From Pyrinomonadaceae bacterium (GTDB lineage Bacteria; Acidobacteriota; Blastocatellia; Pyrinomonadales; Pyrinomonadaceae): DNA of 64,000 nt. Position 1 is the first letter of the stretch; the number at the start of each line of letters is the position of its first letter. The notes below the pieces were generated by a model, which was not told the origin of the DNA, did no database searches, and saw only the letters and a program-made list of their open reading frames with translations. The stretch covers positions 1 through 64,000 of the forward strand of contig JAVEDP010000017.1 of assembly GCA_030841085.1 (NCBI GenBank), in the 5' to 3' direction. Made by a program: the position numbers and the translations under genes. Below are positions 59,173-64,000 of this stretch, piece after piece.

Positions 59173-59979
59173 CTAGTACCTATGCGATGGCCGGCCAACA
59201 TGAATGTGAGGGCCGGTTGCTGTTCCGGGTATTGCTGCGCGAAACGCCAAAAAAGGAATGCCATTGCTGCGCAAAAAGTTCAGCAGCGCCTGTCCTTCGG
59301 CGCCGTCGGGGTGCAGCGAGACATCCATCGCGTTGTGATGGTCCAACCGCCAACGATCGTGAATCGAGCCTTGTCCGAAAACCGCGATCGGGAGCGGCTT
59401 CTTAAATGTGTCAAGGAAAAACCGCTGCACCTTCCAAGCGTCGGATAAAGCCCACGAAGCGCCGCCATTGTAACGAATATAGGCAGCGGTTTTCAGAAGC
59501 GAGCCTTTTGCCATCGGCTTACTCTTCGCCAAGGACTTCTCTGCTTCCGCCTCAACCAATGTATCCGCGATTTGCGCGTCGGCACTGTTCATGCGCAGTT
59601 TGGTCTCGGTCACTTTATCGTTTGATTCGGCCAGTGCGCGTTCGCCGGCGGCAACATCATTCTTAGAAATCAATCCTTGTGCGAATAGTTCTCGCGATTG
59701 ATTCAACCGCGTCTCCGCTTTGGCGACATTCTTTTCATAGCTGGCCAACAGCTTTTCCAAACTGGCCTTGTAGTCGTTTGTGGCCTTAATAAATTCGTTT
59801 CGTAGCCTTGTGAGCTCATCGACTGGCTTGGCCGGCGCTGGTTTCGCTTTGGTTGTTGACTTCTTTTTCTGTGCGGCGGCCGGCAGGCAAACAAACAATA
59901 ACGTTGCGAATATCAACGTCACGTGGACCATACGCATTCTTGATCGCGTCCAACCGGCATAGTTTACAGAATCGGTCAC
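59173..59979 (-). CDS. Exported coiled-coil protein with M15-like metallopeptidase C-terminus
   Basis: 268 residues from GTG 59979, which overlaps the upstream YihY stop (GTGA) and has GGAG eight bases upstream; ATG 59937 is a shorter alternative. The signal peptide is formed by RMVHVTLIFATLLFVCLPAA, then KKKSTTKAKPAPAK. A helical coiled coil follows (about 50-150: LRNEFIKATNDYKASLEKLL to ALAESNDKVTETKLRM). The C-terminal domain has HDRWRLDHHNAMDVSLHPDG and GPHIHVGRPSHR, the HxxxxD...HxH zinc motif of DD-peptidase (M15-like) enzymes. Likely acts on peptidoglycan in the periplasm. Confidence 0.82.
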   Translation of the reverse strand: MTDSVNYAGWTRSRMRMVHVTLIFATLLFVCLPAAAQKKKSTTKAKPAPAKPVDELTRLRNEFIKATNDYKASLEKLLASYEKNVAKAETRLNQSRELFAQGLISKNDVAAGERALAESNDKVTETKLRMNSADAQIADTLVEAEAEKSLAKSKPMAKGSLLKTAAYIRYNGGASWALSDAWKVQRFFLDTFKKPLPIAVFGQGSIHDRWRLDHHNAMDVSLHPDGAEGQALLNFLRSNGIPFLAFRAAIPGTATGPHIHVGRPSHRY

Positions 59980-60800
59980 GAGTCTTGCTCCAGCTCGGAA
60001 TTGATTTCGCCGCCGATCAGAATTGCCAGGCCGGTGAAGTAGAACCACAGCATCAAGACAATCAGCGCACCGAGCGAGCCGTAGGTGACGCTATACGAGT
60101 TGAAAAAGTGCAGGTAGAGCCGAAAGCAAAATGAAACCAACAACCACAAGACCACTGCGGTTACAGCGCCTACGTTCCACAAGTTGCGCCCGCGACGCCG
60201 ATCGTCCGGTGCGAAATAGTAAATGAGATCGAACGTCAACAAGATAAAAACAAGTGCAATCGGAAACTGAACAATTTTCCAGCCCAGCGTAAACGCAGTA
60301 CTAAAACCAAAGTGCGCCGCGATTACGTCACCAATCCGGCCGCCATAGAGCACAATTGCCAGTGCCACCACAATCAAGATCGACAGCATGATGGTAAGAC
60401 CGATCGATACCAGTCGCACCTTCCACCAGGGCCGCCGTTCCTTTACGCCGTAGGCGACATTCAGCGTGTCGCTGATTGCGCCCATTCCGTTTGACGCGGC
60501 CCATAGTGCCGCCAGTATGCCCACCGAAATTTTGCCGCCGCCCGCCGATTGGCTAATCTCGTCCAACGTCGTGCGGACCAGCGTGACGGCCGAGTACGGC
60601 ATGACCGTAGCGAGATAGGTGAGCAATTTACTGCGCAAATCGGAACCGGCCTGGGCGAAATAACCAAGCAAGCTCATGAGAAAAAGTAGAAGTGGAAAAA
60701 GCGCGAGCAGGAAATAGTAAGAGAGTTGTGCGGCGCGGCCGAATATGTCGTGGTCATTTATGCGCGTCCACAGGCGGCCGATGAATTTTTTCAAATGCAA
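59976..60800 (-). CDS. YihY/UPF0761 family inner-membrane protein
   Basis: 274 residues with six predicted membrane helices and the family pattern: RAAQLSYYFLLALFPLLLFL, GILAALWAASNGMGAISDTL (the conserved WxASxGxxA block), NVAYGVKERRPWWKVRLVSI, PDDRRRGRNLWNVGAVTAV, ending GSLGALIVLMLWFYFTGLAI. These proteins were once called ribonuclease BN by mistake; the actual role is unknown (possibly envelope-related transport). The last four bases overlap the start of the M15-like gene, so the two are one operon. Confidence 0.92.
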   Translation of the reverse strand: MHLKKFIGRLWTRINDHDIFGRAAQLSYYFLLALFPLLLFLMSLLGYFAQAGSDLRSKLLTYLATVMPYSAVTLVRTTLDEISQSAGGGKISVGILAALWAASNGMGAISDTLNVAYGVKERRPWWKVRLVSIGLTIMLSILIVVALAIVLYGGRIGDVIAAHFGFSTAFTLGWKIVQFPIALVFILLTFDLIYYFAPDDRRRGRNLWNVGAVTAVVLWLLVSFCFRLYLHFFNSYSVTYGSLGALIVLMLWFYFTGLAILIGGEINSELEQDS

Positions 60801-60939
60801 TCGAATGAACCCCCGTGAGCAAGAGTGACGCTTGATGTTTAAGACACGAATTCCAGCACGCGTGGCTGGCGTACAATCGAACCGTAAAGAGGGGAACTAA
60901 GTTGGCGGGGGGTCCGTAAACTTCGGAGTGGTGGCCGGG
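60801..60939. other. Short intergenic region
   Basis: About 140 bases upstream of YihY on the minus strand. It ends at the 3' end of the signal peptidase gene. Short runs of G (GGGGAAC, GGCGGGGGG) but no hairpin with T-run and no gene. Confidence 0.4.
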
Positions 60940-61836
60940 TTATTTCACCATCGTTCCGGTGCGATTCCAACGCGTGTTGTTGAAAAAATCCAGAATAAAA
61001 TTGCCGCTCGAGGGCGCGCTCTCGTCGTAGGACCAATACACAAACATCGCTCTGCCGATAACCAATTCGCGCGGAACAAAACCCCAGTAGCGACTGTCTT
61101 CGCTGTTGTTGCGATTGTCTCCCATGACGAAATACTTGCCTGCCGGTATAACGATTTCCTTGCCGTCGCCTTCAAGGCGAAAGATCGGATAACTCTCTTC
61201 CGTGAAATCGGGGTTGTAGTAAACGTCATAAGGCTCGCCCGCCTTGCGCGGCGACGGGTTCCTGAGGTTGAGCGGCGCTTTGTCGTTGTTATCTATCGCC
61301 TCGATTTGGTGTTCCGGTAGCTGCTTGCCGTTAATGATCAGGTTTCTGCCTTCCATGCGGATGCGATCGCCGGGCAGACCGATGACTCGCTTTACGTAGT
61401 TAGTCGTTATCGGTTTATTGTCCGGCCGATCATCGCGACTGGGATCATAACGATTGCCGGGGTACTTAAAAACGATGATGTCGCCACGTTTAATCTCGCG
61501 TTGCGGCAGAAACGGCAGTGACTTGCCGGGGGCAAAGATAAACTTGTTGACGAGCAGATGATCGCCGATCGTGATGGTGTTCTGCATCGACCCTGTCGGC
61601 ACCTTCACGGCCTGGACAATGAAGGTCATTCCGAACAAGGCCATGATTACCGTGACCACAGCTGACTCGAAATATTCCCGCCAGACAGATTTGGGTGGGC
61701 CTTTGGGTTTGGTTTCCAGCGGCGATTTGTCGTGACCGTTGCGCTGAAAAATTTTGGAAAAAGAAAACGGCGTTGCTTTCGTTTTCGTTTCGACGTCGCT
61801 CTGCTTGCTGCGACCGCTGGAAGGGTTACTACTCAT
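60940..61836 (-). CDS. lepB: Signal peptidase I
   Basis: 298 residues. It removes signal peptides from exported proteins at the inner membrane. A Lys/Ser/Thr-rich N-terminus of about 50 residues, one membrane helix (FESAVVTVIMALFGMTFIVQ), then catalytic Ser S83 in VPTGSMQNTI, catalytic Lys K149 in YVKRVIGLPGD, and the late motif GDNRNNSEDSRYWG. The periplasmic domain has an insertion (about 175-210) longer than in E. coli. rnc lies upstream on the same strand, as in many bacteria where lepB and rnc are neighbours, though the usual order is lepB-rnc. Confidence 0.95.
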   Translation of the reverse strand: MSSNPSSGRSKQSDVETKTKATPFSFSKIFQRNGHDKSPLETKPKGPPKSVWREYFESAVVTVIMALFGMTFIVQAVKVPTGSMQNTITIGDHLLVNKFIFAPGKSLPFLPQREIKRGDIIVFKYPGNRYDPSRDDRPDNKPITTNYVKRVIGLPGDRIRMEGRNLIINGKQLPEHQIEAIDNNDKAPLNLRNPSPRKAGEPYDVYYNPDFTEESYPIFRLEGDGKEIVIPAGKYFVMGDNRNNSEDSRYWGFVPRELVIGRAMFVYWSYDESAPSSGNFILDFFNNTRWNRTGTMVK

Positions 61837-61890
61837 CTACAAAATTATCCTAGATACGTTGTCTGCGATGGTCAAGTGCGGTTTACCAGT

Positions 61891-62664
61891 TCACAGTTCT
61901 GAATTGATTTGAGCATCATCCGGAACGCTTTGCATTGCCTTTAACGCTTCTCGGGCCGCTGCGGTTTCCGCAGCCTTGATCGAGCGCCCTTCGCCGCGAA
62001 TACTGCCGCCATCCCAACTCACCTCGACATGGAACGTGCGTTTGTGCGGCGGCCCGATTGCTTCAACGACTGAATAACGCGGGGCCGAGCTGCGCTCTGC
62101 CTGAAGTTTCTCTTGCAACATCGTTTTGAAATCCGCCTGCGCGGCTGCCTTGGGCGTTACCACGCGCAACTCTTCACCAATAACGCGTTGCACAAAATTC
62201 GTAGCGGCCGCCAATCCGCCATCGAGAAATATCGCGCCGGCCACTGCTTCCAACACATCCGCTAACAATGCATCTTTCCGCCGTCCGCCACTTCTCTCTT
62301 CGCCGCGGCCAAACTTCAAAAAGTCGCCGAGCTGCATTCGCGCCGAGGCAGCGGCGAGCGTCGGGGCGCTGACCAGGCGGTGCTTCATGCGTGACAGTTC
62401 GCCTTCCGTAACTTCCGGGTAGGCCGTGCAAAGATAGTCGGCCACTATCAATCCCAGCACCGAGTCGCCCAGGAACTCCAACGATTCATTGTGCAGCCGG
62501 CGCGCTTCATCTTCAGCTCCGGGAGCAACCTGTTCGTGCGCCCAGGAACGATGCGTGACGGCGCGTTCAAGCAGCGCACGATTCTGAAAGTTGTAAGACA
62601 GAACTGTTTCCAGTAGATCCAAATCGGGAAGGGTCTGCGGCTGCTTAGCGGTAGGTCTCGGCAT
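61891..62664 (-). CDS. rnc: Ribonuclease III
   Basis: 257 residues from ATG 62664; a TTG at 62700 is in frame but lies inside a terminator hairpin. Cuts double-stranded RNA in rRNA and mRNA processing. RNase III domain with signature NESLEFLGDSVL (59-70) and later DVLEAVAGAIFLDGG, holding the acidic metal ligands, then a C-terminal dsRNA-binding domain (DFKTMLQEKLQ, HVEVSWDGGSIRGEGRSIKA). The start is right after the T-run of a hairpin that ends the upstream gene. It is followed by lepB 54 bases later. Confidence 0.95.
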   Translation of the reverse strand: MPRPTAKQPQTLPDLDLLETVLSYNFQNRALLERAVTHRSWAHEQVAPGAEDEARRLHNESLEFLGDSVLGLIVADYLCTAYPEVTEGELSRMKHRLVSAPTLAAASARMQLGDFLKFGRGEERSGGRRKDALLADVLEAVAGAIFLDGGLAAATNFVQRVIGEELRVVTPKAAAQADFKTMLQEKLQAERSSAPRYSVVEAIGPPHKRTFHVEVSWDGGSIRGEGRSIKAAETAAAREALKAMQSVPDDAQINSEL

Positions 62665-62710
62665 AATAAAAAGGCCGGAAGCATCGTCGACGTAAGACAA
62701 GCTTCCGGCG
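62665..62710 (-). terminator. Hairpin with T-run between the secreted protein gene and rnc
   Basis: On the minus strand the arms GCCGGAAGC / GCTTCCGGC close an 18-base loop and are followed by TTTTTATT. The T-run touches the rnc start codon. It is a terminator for the gene at 62738-63946; whether rnc has its own promoter in the loop region is not visible. Confidence 0.82.
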
Positions 62711-62737
62711 CTTCGGAAAGTAAGCTGGCGAATGATC

Positions 62738-63946
62738 TCAGTTACGTCTGTGGTTGTTGCGCGGTTTCGGCTTAGTTGTCGTCGTGGTTGCAGGGGCGGT
62801 CGTGGTTTTTGTTGTCGTTGTCACCGCAGTCGCTGGTTTCGCTCCCGCAGGTAAAGCCGCTGAACCACCGGCATTGTTAGCGCCGACGGCACCCGGAGTT
62901 CCCGACGTCGGCGTGGCCGCCGGCGCCGAAGCAGGCAAGGTAGTTATCGGCGTTGGCAACGGCGGCAAAGGCTTTGACAACACGCTTGCGATCATTTCAT
63001 TCATACCAGCGTCTGATGAATTGTGTCGATATTTGTACCAGGTGCTTAACGCGTCTAACCAATCCTTCTTGTTCGCAGCGTATTTTGCGTCGCTGCCGGC
63101 CAAAGCTACGGCGCGCGCGTAAGCATCAACTATGCGATCGATAAGCTGGTTAACATTCTCAAGCGCCAACTTGCTTTCAGGCGTCTCGTCTTTGCCAGCA
63201 AACCTTTTGTAATCCGCAGACAACGTGGCGTATGGCCCACCTTCGTAAGAGAAACCGATGAAGTAGTAGTTCCACGGATCTTTCTTGAGGTCAGTTTCCA
63301 TTTGGACTGATTTGATCAAGGACTTTAGCGCGTCAGTAGGGTTGCTCTTAACTGCCTGGCGGCCGATAACGTTGTAAAGATACGCGAGTGTTTCTTCTTT
63401 GGACTTAAACGGAGTCCAGCTTTCGGGTGCTTTATTGGCTTCAAGAAGCTGGATCGCTTTCTTCGCGTAGTTCACCGCATCGGCATTAAGACTTTCATTC
63501 TTCAAGGCGACGGCGGCCAGGTAGCTGCCCCAGCCCATATCGATTAAGACTCTGAGGTTCTCGGGCTCCTCGGCCAGAATTTCTTTGCCCAGCGCAAGTG
63601 CTTCTGTGTACTTCTTGTCGTTATAAAGGAGAGGCTGAAATTTTCCGCGGCGAGCTCCCTTATCGTAAGCTGCGATCCACTTCTTCAAATACGTGGGAAT
63701 GTCACCCTCTTCTTGCGGACAACCAGCCAAATACTTTTTGCCGGCTTCAGCTGCCTTGGCTGGGTCGGTAGTACGGAACTTCATGAAGTCAGCGTACCAG
63801 GCGCCTTTGGCTTCATCGGTGCAGGCGCCCTGCGCGGCAGCCGGGGCCGGTGTCTGGGCACTGACTGCAGGCTTGTTCGTGAATGCAGTTACGGCAATCA
63901 CTGCCAGGCTCGCGTAAATGGCAAGCAATCTAATAAATGTTTTCAT
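62738..63946 (-). CDS. Secreted helical-repeat (TPR-like) protein with Pro/Ala/Thr tail
   Basis: 402 residues. Signal peptide MKTFIRLLAIYASLAVIAVT. The mature part has TPR-like helix pairs: DPAKAAEAGKKYLAGCP, YTEALALGKEILAEEPENLR, DAVNYAKKAIQLLEANKAPE, PTDALKSLIKSVQMET, DAYARAVALAG. The last 80 residues are low-complexity Pro/Ala/Thr/Gly (LPTPITTLPASAPAATPTSG) ending in a basic cluster PKPRNNHRRN. Two cysteines near the start (C42, C75) may pair. A likely envelope scaffold; no function known. A terminator follows; the 54 bases from 63947 to the window end are its promoter side. Confidence 0.8.
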   Translation of the reverse strand: MKTFIRLLAIYASLAVIAVTAFTNKPAVSAQTPAPAAAQGACTDEAKGAWYADFMKFRTTDPAKAAEAGKKYLAGCPQEEGDIPTYLKKWIAAYDKGARRGKFQPLLYNDKKYTEALALGKEILAEEPENLRVLIDMGWGSYLAAVALKNESLNADAVNYAKKAIQLLEANKAPESWTPFKSKEETLAYLYNVIGRQAVKSNPTDALKSLIKSVQMETDLKKDPWNYYFIGFSYEGGPYATLSADYKRFAGKDETPESKLALENVNQLIDRIVDAYARAVALAGSDAKYAANKKDWLDALSTWYKYRHNSSDAGMNEMIASVLSKPLPPLPTPITTLPASAPAATPTSGTPGAVGANNAGGSAALPAGAKPATAVTTTTKTTTAPATTTTTKPKPRNNHRRN

Positions 63947-64000
63947 CAGTCGTTCAGAACCTCCCGAGTTCTCATATCCGGTCTACCCTGGCAGAGACAA

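Overview
The window is a chromosomal segment of roughly 55% GC from a Gram-negative-type, aerobic heterotroph, most likely an acidobacterium of the Blastocatellia/Pyrinomonas type. That placement is inference. It rests on zinc-ribbon proteins beginning MKRCPTC fused to membrane or NTF2-like domains, a VWFA-related secreted protein of the acidobacterial type, many secreted proteins with TPR, BNR or peptidase folds, and a very high load of short inverted repeats between genes. There is no rRNA, phage or classical transposase. Three tRNA genes are present: Pro-GGG, Arg-UCG and Arg-CCU.

Layout. 1-9.5 kb: end of a secreted protein, glutamate dehydrogenase, a LarE-type sulfurtransferase, a three-gene secreted TPR/unknown operon, a secreted unknown and an M28-type peptidase. 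10-18.3 kb: a secreted protein, a MacB/FtsX-type permease with its ATPase, a HAD hydrolase, a cNMP-binding/DUF1003 protein, a frameshifted class III nucleotide cyclase and an isolated nuoI. 18.6-25 kb: two zinc-ribbon membrane proteins, ndk, sucD, a MauE/DoxX-like protein, sucC, an OsmC protein, tRNA-Pro and a MerR regulator. 25.6-31.7 kb: aminotransferase, thiL, DUF5678 plus an aspartic-protease pair, cysS and a GH47 mannosidase-like protein. 31.7-35 kb: a CpxP/Spy-like gene divergent from a CpxR/CpxA-like two-component system, with a perfect GTAAA-N5-GTAAA box between them. 35-46 kb: prolyl oligopeptidase, VWA protein, Smr protein, receiver protein, DUF4097 protein, BNR protein, FKBP, citrate synthase, a YefM/YoeB-like toxin-antitoxin pair, tRNA-Arg and a cytochrome c lipoprotein. 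46.6-54 kb: a HemQ-like protein, a four-helix-bundle protein, a 1008-residue secreted protein and a HEAT/coiled-coil protein. 54-64 kb: acylphosphatase, apt, tRNA-Arg(CCU), several DUF proteins, YihY, lepB, rnc and a secreted TPR-like protein.

The most unusual layer is between the genes. Besides about a dozen families of long inverted repeats, there are many tandem arrays whose unit is seven bases (eight in two places). The unit sequence differs from locus to locus but the period is constant. Many arrays start at the TAG stop codon of the upstream gene, many come as facing inverted pairs able to form long hairpins, and some run into coding sequence. Two such inverted pairs bracket genes for four-helix-bundle proteins (S23/IVP-like family), which suggests a cassette or mobile unit with gene-less relatives elsewhere in the window. 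A five-unit TTTACGA-type array of nearly identical sequence sits just upstream of both arginine tRNA genes. The tRNA-Arg(CCU) carries a swapped C19-G56 elbow pair in place of the near-universal G19-C56.

Metabolically the segment carries citrate synthase, both succinyl-CoA synthetase subunits, glutamate dehydrogenase, a complex I subunit and a cytochrome c, consistent with respiration. The secreted peptidases, the sialidase-fold protein and the GH47 enzyme point to use of proteins and glycans.
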